This document shows, in pieces, positions 9,015 through 17,724 of a DNA stretch of 64,000 nt. The translations under genes and the position numbers were made by a program. Location of the stretch: NCBI GenBank assembly GCA_021202555.1, contig JAJQCT010000029.1, positions 1 through 64,000 of the forward strand, in the 5' to 3' direction. The notes beneath the pieces were generated by a model. The model was not told the DNA's origin. It worked only from the letters and a program-made list of their open reading frames with translations, and made no database searches. This stretch comes from Clostridiales bacterium (GTDB taxonomy: Bacteria; Bacillota; Clostridia; Oscillospirales; CAG-272). Each line of letters starts with the position of its first letter. Positions within the stretch are counted from its first letter, which is position 1.

Positions 9015-10441
9015 CTGTCAATAACAAAGAAAAAAACGCAGATGTCAAGGACAACAAGCGAGTGCCGAAGCGCATACTTTCGGGGCTTATGAATTCCCTT
9101 TCAGCCGGTGTCGTGCCGCGTTCCGGCGCGCCATATATCGCAATCGGACGCACGGACGAAATATCGGCGCTTCTCTCCGACCTTGACCGCACAGCAGGCG
9201 GCGAGGCGGCGATGAAGTTTTTGATAGGGCGATACGGCTCGGGCAAAAGCTTTCTGATACAGCTCATGAGGGGATACGCGCTTGAGCGCGGATTCGTCAC
9301 AGCCGACTGCGACCTTTCGATAGAAAGGCGCCTTGCGGGGTCAAACGGGGGAGGTCTTGCGACTTACCGCGAGCTTATCAGGAATCTGGCGACAAAGGCA
9401 TCTCCCGACGGCGGCGCGCTGACAGGCATTTTGTCGTCGTGGATATCCGACATCAAGTCAAGGCTTGTCATGTCGGGGCTTGAGGTAGGCTCGGATGAAT
9501 TCAACAAGCGCGTAAAGGCGGAAATTTTTTCCGTGCTTCACAAAATCGAAAACGATGTCGGCGGATTTGAAACCTCATACGTCATATCGACGTATTTTAC
9601 CGCGTGCGAATGCGGCGACGAGGAGACAAAAAGCGCCTGCGTCAAATATCTTCGCGGCGAATTTTCATCAAGGCGCGACGCAAGAGCGTACCTGCCCGGC
9701 GTAAGCTCAATAATAACCGACGAAAACTGGTACGACAGAATAAGGCTTCTCGCGGGTCTTTTCGCCGAAATAGGCTACAGCGGATTTGTCGTATTTATCG
9801 ACGAGTGCGTGAACCTTTACAAAATCCCGAACAAGATAAGCCGCGAAAACAATTACGAGCGCATTCTCACAATGTACAACAATACTCTTGAGGGCGGCGC
9901 CGCGCATCTCATGATTGTGATGGCGGGAACGCCTCAGTTTCTCGAGGACAGGCGGCGAGGACTTTTCAGCTATGAGGCGCTTCACAGCCGTCTTTCGGAC
10001 GGCAAATTCGACACGGGCGAATACGTCAACATGATGGGTCCCGTCATAAGGCTGAAGCGGCTGTCAAAAAGCGAGCTTCTTGCGCTTGTTCTGCGCGTGA
10101 CCGCGCTTCATTCGCAGTACTATAATTGGACGCCGAGAATTGCCGAGGACGATCCGGAGAAATTTGTCGCCGCGTGTCTTTCAATGGCGGGCGCGGAAAT
10201 AATGGTGACGCCGCGGGAAATAATACGCGACTATATTCACGTTCTTAATATACTTTACCAGAATCCGACCGCAGAATTTTCGGATATTGTAAAATCAAGC
10301 GTCACGCTCACTCCGGCGGGCGAGGACGACGAAAATATCGAGGCGGAGGCGGATGATGACAATGACGGCGGCACGGATGCCGCTCCCGAGGCGCGGCGCG
10401 ACACGGGTCGCAATTTTAACCCCGAGGACATCATTCTCTGA
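9011..10441 (+). CDS. BrxD-like ATP-binding protein (DUF2791 / BREX ATPase family)
   Basis: 476 aa P-loop ATPase. Walker A GRYGSGKSF at about residues 77-85 and Walker B VVFIDECVN at about 258-266 are both intact. The sequence GTPQFLEDRRRGLFSYEALHSRL is typical of the BREX ATP-binding domain family that includes BrxD. The last 45 residues are acidic and low complexity. It starts with GTG inside the GTGTGA stop of the TerB gene, behind AGGAGG, so translation is coupled. In type 2 BREX, BrxD occurs with the helicase BrxHI; here the same pair occurs without PglX methylase, PglZ or BrxC. I infer ATP-driven DNA loading or remodelling together with the downstream helicase. Confidence 0.85.
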   Translation: MTVNNKEKNADVKDNKRVPKRILSGLMNSLSAGVVPRSGAPYIAIGRTDEISALLSDLDRTAGGEAAMKFLIGRYGSGKSFLIQLMRGYALERGFVTADCDLSIERRLAGSNGGGLATYRELIRNLATKASPDGGALTGILSSWISDIKSRLVMSGLEVGSDEFNKRVKAEIFSVLHKIENDVGGFETSYVISTYFTACECGDEETKSACVKYLRGEFSSRRDARAYLPGVSSIITDENWYDRIRLLAGLFAEIGYSGFVVFIDECVNLYKIPNKISRENNYERILTMYNNTLEGGAAHLMIVMAGTPQFLEDRRRGLFSYEALHSRLSDGKFDTGEYVNMMGPVIRLKRLSKSELLALVLRVTALHSQYYNWTPRIAEDDPEKFVAACLSMAGAEIMVTPREIIRDYIHVLNILYQNPTAEFSDIVKSSVTLTPAGEDDENIEAEADDDNDGGTDAAPEARRDTGRNFNPEDIIL

Positions 10442-10443
10442 CA

Positions 10444-12717
10444 ATGGGCGGCTCGGAGGAATACACGGCGAACGAGGTATTTGAGCTTTTCTCGCCGTTC
10501 ATACAGGATTTTATATACAGTCACGGCTGGAGCGAGCTGCGCGAAATGCAGATTTCAGCCGCAAAGACGATTTTCCGCACGGACAATGACCTGCTTTTGA
10601 CATCGGGCACGGCATCTGGCAAGACGGAGGCGGCGCTTTTCCCCATTCTCTCGCAGTTTTACGAGGACCCGCCCACATCTGTCGGCGCGCTCTATATAGC
10701 GCCTCTCAAAAGCCTTATAAACGACCAATATCAGCGTGTCGGTGAGCTATTGTCCATGACGGGAATAAACGTCACGTACTGGCACGGCGACGTGGCACAG
10801 TCGCATAAAGCAAAGCTTTTGAAAAAACCGTCGGGAATACTTCAGATTACGCCCGAATCGCTTGAGGCAATGCTCATGAGGCGCTCGGCGGATCTGGTGC
10901 GCCTTTTCTGCGATCTGCGCTATATCATAATCGATGAAATCCACACGCTCACAGGCACAGACAGGGGAAATCAGGTCATATGTCAGATTACACGCCTTTC
11001 GCGCATGATAGGACACAGCCCGCGCAGAATCGGGCTTTCTGCTACTGTCGGCAACGCTGTACTTGCGGCGGATTGGCTCACGGGAGGCGACGACAGAGAG
11101 TGTGACATTCCGACTGAAGCAAAGCGCCCCGTAAAATGGCGGCTCGGCGTTGAGCATTTTTATATTGCGAGTGAAAAAACGCTTCCTTCAGGCGTTCACG
11201 AGGTGAGAAAATCCCCTTCCCTCGGAGATATGGAGCCTGACGCCTCACAGCTTCCCGCATCAATCGACCCCGGATACGAATATATCTACGACTGCACAAA
11301 GGATATGCGCGCGCTCGTCTTTTCAAATTCGCGCGAGGAAACCGAATACGTCTGCGCGACGCTTCGACAAATAGCGAAAAACCGGCGTGAGGACGATGTT
11401 TTTTACATTCATCACGGCAATCTTTCGGCGTCAATCCGCGAGGAGGCGGAGGCAGTTCTGAAGGATGAGGAAAGGCGCGCCGTTTTGTGCGCGACGACAA
11501 CAATGGAGCTTGGAATCGACATCAGCAGGCTCGAACGAATCGTGCAGAACGGCTCGCCTATTTCGGTATCGAGCTTTTTGCAGCGTCTCGGGCGCTCGGG
11601 GCGCCGCGGTGAGCCGCCCGAAATGATGGTGGTGCTTCGCGAGGACAACCCGCCGCCGAATACCCCGCTGCCGCAGCTTATCCCGTGGGAGCTTCTGCGC
11701 GCAATAGCAATAATACAGCTTTATATCGAGGAGCGCTTCATCGAGCCGCCGCCGGTGCGCAAAATGCCATTTTCGCTTCTCTTTCAGCAAACCCTTTCGA
11801 TGCTTTATTCATCAGGCGAGCTGACGCCAAAGGAGCTTGCCGACCGCATTCTGTCACTGCCGCCGTTTGAATTTATCGGGCGCGAGGACTACAGAACGCT
11901 TCTTATCTCGATGATAAAGAACGATTTTATCGAAATGACGGACGAGGGGGGTCTTATCGTCGGAATAAAGGGCGAGAGACTTACGGCGGGATTCCGCTTT
12001 TATGCCGTATTCAAGGACGCGGAGGACTTCACCGTCAGATGCGAATCGGGCGAGGTCGGCACAATAACAAAAGCGCCGCCGATTGGCGAACGCTTTGCCC
12101 TTGCGGGAAGAGTATGGGAGGTAGAGGAGCTTGACATTCCGCATAAGCTCATTTACGTGAAGCCCGTCGGCGGAAAAATGGAAATCGCGTGGCCGGGCGA
12201 GCTTGGCGAAATTCACACGAAAATACTCGCGCGTATGTACCGCGTTTTAGCGGAGGATACGGTTTATCCCTACCTGAAGGATGGCGCCGCGGCGCGGCTC
12301 GATGCCGCGCGAAGCACGGCGAGAGCTACGGGAATGCTCGATTTTCCGCTCATTTCGCTCGGAGGTATGTCATACTGCTTTTTCCCGTGGCTCGGCACAC
12401 GCTCATTCCGCACGCTGCGCCGATATATCTCGAAAAAGTCGGGTGAATACAAAATCTCGGGAATTGAGTACGAGGGAAGCTGCTATATCACATTCAGAAT
12501 GGAACGCGGCTCCGCTGAGGCGCTTTACCGCAACATAAAGACGGATTTCATCCGCGGCGTGGATCCCGCAGACCTTGTGGGGCAGAATGAAACGCCCGCG
12601 TTTGACAAATACGACGATTACGTCCCCTCGGAGCTTCTGCGAAAGGCTTATATCGCGGAAAAGCTCCGAACGGACGAAATTAAAGAACGCGCCGAAAACG
12701 ATTTTAAGATCATTTAG
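10444..12717 (+). CDS. DEAD/DEAH-box helicase, Lhr/BrxHI-like
   Basis: 757 aa superfamily 2 helicase. Motif I is TSGTASGKT (about residues 54-62), Ia is APLKSL, motif II is IIDEIHTL (about 160), motif III is LSATVGN, and motif VI is SFLQRLGRSGRRG (about 378-390). About 300 further residues after the helicase core resemble the Lhr-type C-terminal extension. Walker B reads DEIH, as in Lhr. It begins 2 bp after the ATPase stop with a weak ribosome site, so it depends on coupling. In type 2 BREX this helicase type is BrxHI and follows BrxD, as here. Its 3' end overlaps the convergent nnr gene by 8 bp. Confidence 0.9.
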   Translation: MGGSEEYTANEVFELFSPFIQDFIYSHGWSELREMQISAAKTIFRTDNDLLLTSGTASGKTEAALFPILSQFYEDPPTSVGALYIAPLKSLINDQYQRVGELLSMTGINVTYWHGDVAQSHKAKLLKKPSGILQITPESLEAMLMRRSADLVRLFCDLRYIIIDEIHTLTGTDRGNQVICQITRLSRMIGHSPRRIGLSATVGNAVLAADWLTGGDDRECDIPTEAKRPVKWRLGVEHFYIASEKTLPSGVHEVRKSPSLGDMEPDASQLPASIDPGYEYIYDCTKDMRALVFSNSREETEYVCATLRQIAKNRREDDVFYIHHGNLSASIREEAEAVLKDEERRAVLCATTTMELGIDISRLERIVQNGSPISVSSFLQRLGRSGRRGEPPEMMVVLREDNPPPNTPLPQLIPWELLRAIAIIQLYIEERFIEPPPVRKMPFSLLFQQTLSMLYSSGELTPKELADRILSLPPFEFIGREDYRTLLISMIKNDFIEMTDEGGLIVGIKGERLTAGFRFYAVFKDAEDFTVRCESGEVGTITKAPPIGERFALAGRVWEVEELDIPHKLIYVKPVGGKMEIAWPGELGEIHTKILARMYRVLAEDTVYPYLKDGAAARLDAARSTARATGMLDFPLISLGGMSYCFFPWLGTRSFRTLRRYISKKSGEYKISGIEYEGSCYITFRMERGSAEALYRNIKTDFIRGVDPADLVGQNETPAFDKYDDYVPSELLRKAYIAEKLRTDEIKERAENDFKII

Positions 12718-14230
12718 CAGAGAGGGATTTTACGGCAAGAGCAATATTTTTCACGGTGTCCCCCGAGGTCATGCCTATATCACCGACCTCATCCGACGCC
12801 ATCTCTCCCGCGACCCCGCAGACATACGCGGCTGCGGCGACAGTTTTCGGCGTCATTTCACAGTATGACATAAGCCCCGCGAGCGCGCCCGAAAGCACGT
12901 CCCCGCTGCCAGCCGTCGCCATGCCTGCCGAGCCGCGATTGACAATGTAAGTCTCCTTGCCGTCGGTTACAACAGTTCCCGTCCCCTTAAGGAGAACGAT
13001 TACGCCTGTCTGTTTCGCAAATTCGACGGCACAGCCTACAGGATTTTCAAGCACACCCTTGACGGGGATTCCCGAAAGGCGCGAAAACTCTGCCGGATGA
13101 GGCGTTATTGTTACTTTATTTCTTCTGAAGGAGAAAATTTCAAGACCGTAATCTGCGACAGCGTTCAGCCCGTCGGCATCGATTATAACCTGAAGCGACC
13201 GCGTTCCGAGCGTGTGAATGAGGATTTTGAAGTTGTCTTTTCCCTGCCCCCATCCCATTCCGAGGGCAACCGAGGACGCCTTTGAAAGCGCCGCGTCGAA
13301 CAGAGGCGGGCTGTATACCATATGTCCGTCCCTGTCGGGAATGGGGAAAAGCGTGCTTTCGAGCAGATACGGCGACACGGAGTTGACAATCGATTCGGGA
13401 ACGCACAGTCTCGATATTCCACAGCCCATGCGCAGCGCGGAGGAGGAGAGATTCGCGAGCTTTGCCGCGCCCGAATATTCGCGGCAGCCGCCGATTATAA
13501 CGGATGTGCCGTATGTTCCCTTATGGGAATTATGGGGACGCTTTGCGAATATGTCGTGAAAATCATCCTCATCGGGAGCGCAAACGCACGCGCCGTCGGG
13601 AGATATTCCAATATCGGCAAGCGTCAGCTCACCTATAAGGTCGCGAGCGCCGCCGAGAAAATGACCGTACTTATAAATTCCCACAGCGACTGTAATATCA
13701 GACCTCACTGCCGACATATATTCGCCGGAATCCGATTCAAGCCCGCTGTTGATGTCGGCGCTTATGACAAAAGCGCCCGATTCGTTTATCCTGTCGATAG
13801 CGACAGCGGCATACGACTGCGGCAAGCCATGAAATCCCACGCCGAATATGCAGTCGAATATTATGCCGAAGCCCCGCAAATCGGTGTTCTCGTCAACCTT
13901 CGTAAATTCGGCGCCCGCCGACCTTGCGCGTTCAAAATAATATTCTCCGTCGGCGCTCTTTTTATCAGTCGTCGTAAATACGCGGCACGGCGTGCCGCCC
14001 TTTGCGAGAAGCTCCGCGACGGCGTACCCGTCGCCTCCGTTTCCGCCGCCGCCAGCAACTACGGCTACGGCGTCGGATTTGCTTTTGCCTGTGCGTTCGA
14101 GCACCGACAAATACGTCTCGTAAAGCGCCGCACCCGCGCGTCCCATAAGCGTCTGAGTTCCGCCCTCAATCCTGTTTGCCGCTGAAGTATCGCATTTTCT
14201 CATTTCATCCGCGGACACAAGTGTTTTCAT
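12710..14230 (-). CDS. nnr: Bifunctional NAD(P)HX epimerase / ADP-dependent dehydratase
   Basis: Repairs hydrated NAD(P)H (NADHX, NADPHX). The N-terminal YjeF epimerase domain covers about residues 1-215 (VVAGGGGNGGDGYAVAELLAKGG and DCIFGVGFHG are its nucleotide-site motifs). The C-terminal ribokinase-like dehydratase domain covers about 225-500, with NSHKGTYGTSVIIGG, TPHPAEFSRL and the signature AGSGDVLSGALAGL. 506 aa is normal for the fused form. The mRNA leader, read from a consensus promoter at 14524-14552, would contain two tandem dual-hairpin repeats. The gene overlaps the helicase end by 8 bp, tail to tail. Confidence 0.95.
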   Translation of the reverse strand: MKTLVSADEMRKCDTSAANRIEGGTQTLMGRAGAALYETYLSVLERTGKSKSDAVAVVAGGGGNGGDGYAVAELLAKGGTPCRVFTTTDKKSADGEYYFERARSAGAEFTKVDENTDLRGFGIIFDCIFGVGFHGLPQSYAAVAIDRINESGAFVISADINSGLESDSGEYMSAVRSDITVAVGIYKYGHFLGGARDLIGELTLADIGISPDGACVCAPDEDDFHDIFAKRPHNSHKGTYGTSVIIGGCREYSGAAKLANLSSSALRMGCGISRLCVPESIVNSVSPYLLESTLFPIPDRDGHMVYSPPLFDAALSKASSVALGMGWGQGKDNFKILIHTLGTRSLQVIIDADGLNAVADYGLEIFSFRRNKVTITPHPAEFSRLSGIPVKGVLENPVGCAVEFAKQTGVIVLLKGTGTVVTDGKETYIVNRGSAGMATAGSGDVLSGALAGLMSYCEMTPKTVAAAAYVCGVAGEMASDEVGDIGMTSGDTVKNIALAVKSLSAK

Positions 14231-14331
14231 ATGATGTCTCCTTTAACAAAATTTTTGAAATCAGCTTATTAAAGCCTGAAAGTTTATCTTCACTATACAA
14301 TAGCGCGCTAAAATATAATGTGTCACCTATT

Positions 14332-14426
14332 GAGCGCTGTACCGTGAATATTGCGCTGCGCGCAATATTCATCTAACTTGAACGACAAGGCTGTGCCTTG
14401 TTGTTCAATGTTATTATATCATAAAA
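14332..14426 (-). repeat. Dual-hairpin repeat, copy A
   Basis: Written on the plus strand: GAGCGCTGTACCG, then hairpin 1 (TGAATATTGCG...CGCAATATTCA), a short link, hairpin 2 (TTGAACGACAAGG...CCTTGTTGTTCAA, one mismatch), then TGTTATTATATCATAAAA. The minus-strand end carries TGATATAAT, an extended -10 box. Compared with copies B and C the stem sequences differ but stay palindromic, while the flanking boxes are conserved. Confidence 0.8.
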
Positions 14427-14428
14427 AT

Positions 14429-14537
14429 GAGCGCTGTACCGCAAATATTCGATACGAATCTATGATTCGTATCGAATATTTGACAGACTTGATAAATGGG
14501 CTATGCCCATTTATCAATGTCTTATTATATCATAAAA
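14429..14537 (-). repeat. Dual-hairpin repeat, copy B
   Basis: Same architecture as copy A and directly adjacent to it. GAGCGCTGTACCG is followed by an 18-bp perfect stem (CAAATATTCGATACGAAT with its complement), loop CTATG, then ACAGACTTGA, a perfect stem (TTGATAAATGGGC/GCCCATTTATCAA) and TGTCTTATTATATCATAAAA. Confidence 0.85.
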
Positions 14538-14552
14538 TGCGTCCGGGTTCAA
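14524..14552 (-). promoter_or_regulatory. Promoter of nnr, built partly from repeat copy B
   Basis: On the minus strand TTGAAC (14547-14552) is followed by a 17-bp spacer ending in TGA and TATAAT (14524-14529). The -10 lies in the repeat and the -35 in unique sequence. Transcription would run through both hairpin repeats before the nnr start codon at 14230. Confidence 0.7.
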
Positions 14553-14584
14553 ATCCGGAATAATATGCGAAAGGTATGCCGTCA

Positions 14585-15190
14585 ATGAAAAAATACACGA
14601 AGGTCACCTCAAAATCAAAGCTTATCGCACTCGTTCCCGCAGAGCGAGAGAGCGATATTCCCGAGGCGGGTACAAAGGTTCCCGCCGACGGCTTTGTCAT
14701 GTCAGACGATATTCCGCGAAGCTGGGCGGTGTGCGGCGAGGATTCCCTCTGCGTCGCCTTCGCGAGGGTTGAGGTATCGAAAAGCGACCGTCGCGATGTC
14801 ACTGTCGAATACACTATTTACGACGGATACGAGGGGTGCGGGTATGCCGCGGATATTCTCTCGACCTTATCGGAAATTATCTTTTCGGAGAGCGGAAAAT
14901 ACACGATTTACTCCCCGGTCGACGCGGAAAACGAGGCGTCTGTAATCGCGCATGAGTCATGCGGATTTTACGCGAAGGAGGGGGAGGAACACGACGGCGT
15001 GATTTTATACGTTCGCGAGCGTCCCGCATCAGCTTATACGCCGACACTGATGTGCCTCGGAATAGCCGTCGGAATGGCTGCGGGGCTTGCGGTCGGTCAT
15101 ATGTCTTACGGAATGTGCGTCGGCATGATTCTGGGCGCCGTCGGCGGCGTCATACTTGACGGACGTGAGCGAAAGAGACGGAAGAAATAA
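14585..15190 (+). CDS. GNAT-like acetyltransferase fused to a C-terminal membrane hairpin
   Basis: 201 aa from the ATG at 14585, whose spacing from GAAAGG (about 10 nt) is better than for the ATG at 14576. Residues about 1-145 look like a degenerate GNAT domain: GYEGCGYAADILSTL resembles the acetyl-CoA loop and ENEASVIAHESCGFY the following helix and strand. Residues about 150-190 form two glycine-rich hydrophobic segments (IAVGMAAGLAVGHMSYG, CVGMILGAVGGVI), ending in a very basic tail. A membrane-tethered acetyltransferase is an inference; the substrate is unknown. The XPD-type helicase gene follows after 21 bp, likely in the same transcript. Confidence 0.65.
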   Translation: MKKYTKVTSKSKLIALVPAERESDIPEAGTKVPADGFVMSDDIPRSWAVCGEDSLCVAFARVEVSKSDRRDVTVEYTIYDGYEGCGYAADILSTLSEIIFSESGKYTIYSPVDAENEASVIAHESCGFYAKEGEEHDGVILYVRERPASAYTPTLMCLGIAVGMAAGLAVGHMSYGMCVGMILGAVGGVILDGRERKRRKK

Positions 15191-15211
15191 CTTTTTTGAA
15201 GGGAGCGGACA

Positions 15212-17671
15212 ATGACGCCCGAGTTTACTTTTAATAATGACGCCGTGAATATCACGGTGCGCTCGCTCGTCGATTTTTTGTGCCGCTCGGGCGACATCGG
15301 CGGGGTCTCCTTCGGCGTGACGCCGAGGGAGGGGGAGCTTGCGCACAAGCGCCGTGAGGACGATTCCGGGCGCGCGCTGACGGAATACCCGCTTTCGCTT
15401 GACCTGACCGTCGGCAGCACGCCGTTTCATCTGACGGGTCGCGCAGACGTAATCATCCCCTCCGAAAGTGAAGGCGAGCCTGATATAATCGAGGAAATCA
15501 AGACGGTTTCCTCATCGTTTTACGGAGGCACCGCGGATATCCCCGCAGGGCATATAGCGCAGGCGGTAATTTACGCCTATATGTGGTGCGCCGAAAAGGG
15601 AAAAAAACGAGCGGTCGTCCGCATATCGTATGTGCCGAAATCAATCGGTCGGGAGCGCAGGTTTGAGTGCCTTTTTTCATACGGCGAGCTTCGCGCCGAG
15701 TCCGTCGGGATTTTACAGGATTTTTTGCCTTGGGTTTCATATTTTCGTGAAAGAGAACTGCTTTCGGAGCGCATAAAAAAGCTTCGGTTTCCCTACGGTC
15801 GCGCGAGGGAGGGGCAGGTTGATTTCATGGAAGCCGTAATGCGCGCCGCGCGCAGAAGGTCGCGCGTCATGATTGAGGCGCCGACGGGAATAGGCAAGAC
15901 CATGGCGGCGCTTTTCCCCGCCGTCAAAAGCGTCGGGGCGGGATATACCGACAGAATATTTTATCTGACCGCAAAGGGCTCAAACGCCTATACGGCGGAG
16001 GGTGCATCGGCGGAGCTTATATCGCGGGCAGACGGACTTCTGGGAATTACGCTCGTATCGCGCGACAAGCTTTGCATTATGTCAAAGGACATTCGGCTCG
16101 AGGGTGTCACAGGATGTCCCGGAGCCGAGGTCTGCGCCCGCGCAAAGGGGCATTATGAGCGCGTGAACGCAGCTCTCATGTCACTTGTTTTCGGGCAGCA
16201 CGCGCACATTACGCCCGAGGTAATAAAGGACGCGGCAAAAAAGCACAGCGTCTGCCCATACGAGCTTGCGCTTGAGGTTTCGGATTTCGCGGACATCATT
16301 ATCTGCGATTACAATTACGTATTTGACGCGACATCATCGCTTAGGCGATTTTTCGCGCAGGGCGATGAAAACACGCACAAGGGCGAGCGATATATGCTTC
16401 TTTGCGACGAGGCTCACAATCTCGCGTCGCGCGCACGGGATATGTTTTCGGCGTCGCTCACCTCGCCGAAAATAAAGGCGCTTTTATCGCTGACCGACAA
16501 AGACGGTGAGCTTTACGACGATGAGCTTCATGAAAAGCTTGATTTCCTTTTGAACAAGATGTCGGATATAAAAGTACTCTGCTCCGATAACGCCCGTCTC
16601 GCAGACGGGGGCGTTCGTCACGGATATTATAAGTCGGGCGAGCCCTTTTTGGACGCGGCGGCGGCGGCAGCAAATGCGGCTGCCTCGGCAAGAACGCTTC
16701 TTTACCGTTCGAGGACTGCAAACGCCAAATTCCGCGCCGCACTGTCGGAATTTGTATTTTCGGCAGGCGATTTTTCGGACAGTTCCGAACGGTTTGACAG
16801 GCGTTATGTTGCGTTTGCGGAGCTTCGCGGCGAGGAGATAAAGCTCTCGCACATCTGCCTTGACGCATCAATCGCGCTGTCAGAGACATTTTCGCGATTT
16901 TCATCGTCCGTTCTCTTTTCGGCAACGCTTGAACCGCCCGATTATTTCGCTCGCGTGCTTGGTTTAGGCAGCGAATGCGATACGCTCAAGCTTCCCTCTC
17001 CGTATGATGAGGAAAATCTCGAAATTATCATCGCCGACAAGGTAAGCACACGATTTGCCGACAGAAACGCGAGCGCAGATACAATCGCAGAGCTTGTATT
17101 CGCGGTCGCCGAGGCTCACACGGGAAATTATATATGCTATTTGCCGTCATATAAGTATCTTTCGCTTCTGCGCGACAAATTTGGAAAGCTTTACGGCGGC
17201 AAGGAGATCGATGTGACTGCTGAGGAGCGGACGGCTGGCGGATTTGACAGAAAATCGTTTCTTTCGGGATTTGTGCCGTCTCCCGAGCGCTCGCACGTCG
17301 GATTCTGCGTTCTCGGCGGCGTTTTTTCGGAGGGAGTTGACCTTTCGGGAGACAGGCTTTCCGGCGTTATCATCGTCGGCGTCGGTCTGCCCGGTATTTC
17401 ATCGGAGCTTAATCTTTTGTCGGATTATTACGACGGGATATGCGAGAGAGGTCATGAATTTGCCTACATTTTCCCCGGGATGAACCGCGTGCTTCAGGCG
17501 GCGGGGCGCGTAATCCGCAGCGAAAATGACAGGGGAATTGTACTGCTCATTGACGACAGATTCGCGTCGCCGCAGTATATATCGATGCTGCCGCCGCGAA
17601 AAAAAAGACCGTATCTCATCGGCAATACGTCGGGTCTATACCGTGTTCTGCATGATTTTTGGGAAAAATAA
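15212..17671 (+). CDS. PD-(D/E)XK nuclease domain fused to DinG/XPD-type iron-sulfur helicase
   Basis: 819 aa. Residues 1-180 look like a Cas4/RecB-type PD-(D/E)XK nuclease: GRADVIIPSESEGEPDIIEEIKTV gives the D...ExK triad and HIAQAVIYAYMWC the QhxxY-like helix. An XPD/DinG family 5'-3' helicase follows, with Walker A EAPTGIGKTMAA (about 228-239), an iron-sulfur cysteine set (KLCIMS, GCPGAEVC, SVCPYE), DEAH box LLCDEAHNL and motif VI QAAGRVIRSENDRG near the end. Helicases of this make-up are widespread in Clostridia as COG1199 proteins. Role inferred as resection or repair of stalled or damaged DNA. The ribosome site is AAGGGAG. Confidence 0.88.
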   Translation: MTPEFTFNNDAVNITVRSLVDFLCRSGDIGGVSFGVTPREGELAHKRREDDSGRALTEYPLSLDLTVGSTPFHLTGRADVIIPSESEGEPDIIEEIKTVSSSFYGGTADIPAGHIAQAVIYAYMWCAEKGKKRAVVRISYVPKSIGRERRFECLFSYGELRAESVGILQDFLPWVSYFRERELLSERIKKLRFPYGRAREGQVDFMEAVMRAARRRSRVMIEAPTGIGKTMAALFPAVKSVGAGYTDRIFYLTAKGSNAYTAEGASAELISRADGLLGITLVSRDKLCIMSKDIRLEGVTGCPGAEVCARAKGHYERVNAALMSLVFGQHAHITPEVIKDAAKKHSVCPYELALEVSDFADIIICDYNYVFDATSSLRRFFAQGDENTHKGERYMLLCDEAHNLASRARDMFSASLTSPKIKALLSLTDKDGELYDDELHEKLDFLLNKMSDIKVLCSDNARLADGGVRHGYYKSGEPFLDAAAAAANAAASARTLLYRSRTANAKFRAALSEFVFSAGDFSDSSERFDRRYVAFAELRGEEIKLSHICLDASIALSETFSRFSSSVLFSATLEPPDYFARVLGLGSECDTLKLPSPYDEENLEIIIADKVSTRFADRNASADTIAELVFAVAEAHTGNYICYLPSYKYLSLLRDKFGKLYGGKEIDVTAEERTAGGFDRKSFLSGFVPSPERSHVGFCVLGGVFSEGVDLSGDRLSGVIIVGVGLPGISSELNLLSDYYDGICERGHEFAYIFPGMNRVLQAAGRVIRSENDRGIVLLIDDRFASPQYISMLPPRKKRPYLIGNTSGLYRVLHDFWEK

Positions 17672-17698
17672 AATCCCCGAATATGAGTTCGGGGATTT
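17671..17698. terminator. Bidirectional terminator between helicase and antitoxin genes
   Basis: 11-bp perfect stem (AAATCCCCGAA/TTCGGGGATTT) with a 6-nt loop, between two convergent genes. A/T-rich tracts flank it on both sides, stronger for the minus strand (ATTTTATTTTT). Confidence 0.85.
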
Positions 17699-17724
17699 GT
17701 TCTATTCGGGCTTCAAAAGGGCAT

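Noticed and set aside
7056-12717. Complete BREX system
   Set aside because: Only BrxD-like and BrxHI-like genes are present. PglX, PglZ and BrxC are not in the window, so a BREX label would overstate the case.
12780-14100. Restriction or toxin gene on the plus strand inside nnr
   Set aside because: Frames are antisense shadows with no motif.
13322-14185. 287-aa plus-strand ORF
   Set aside because: Antisense of nnr, which is unambiguous by motif.
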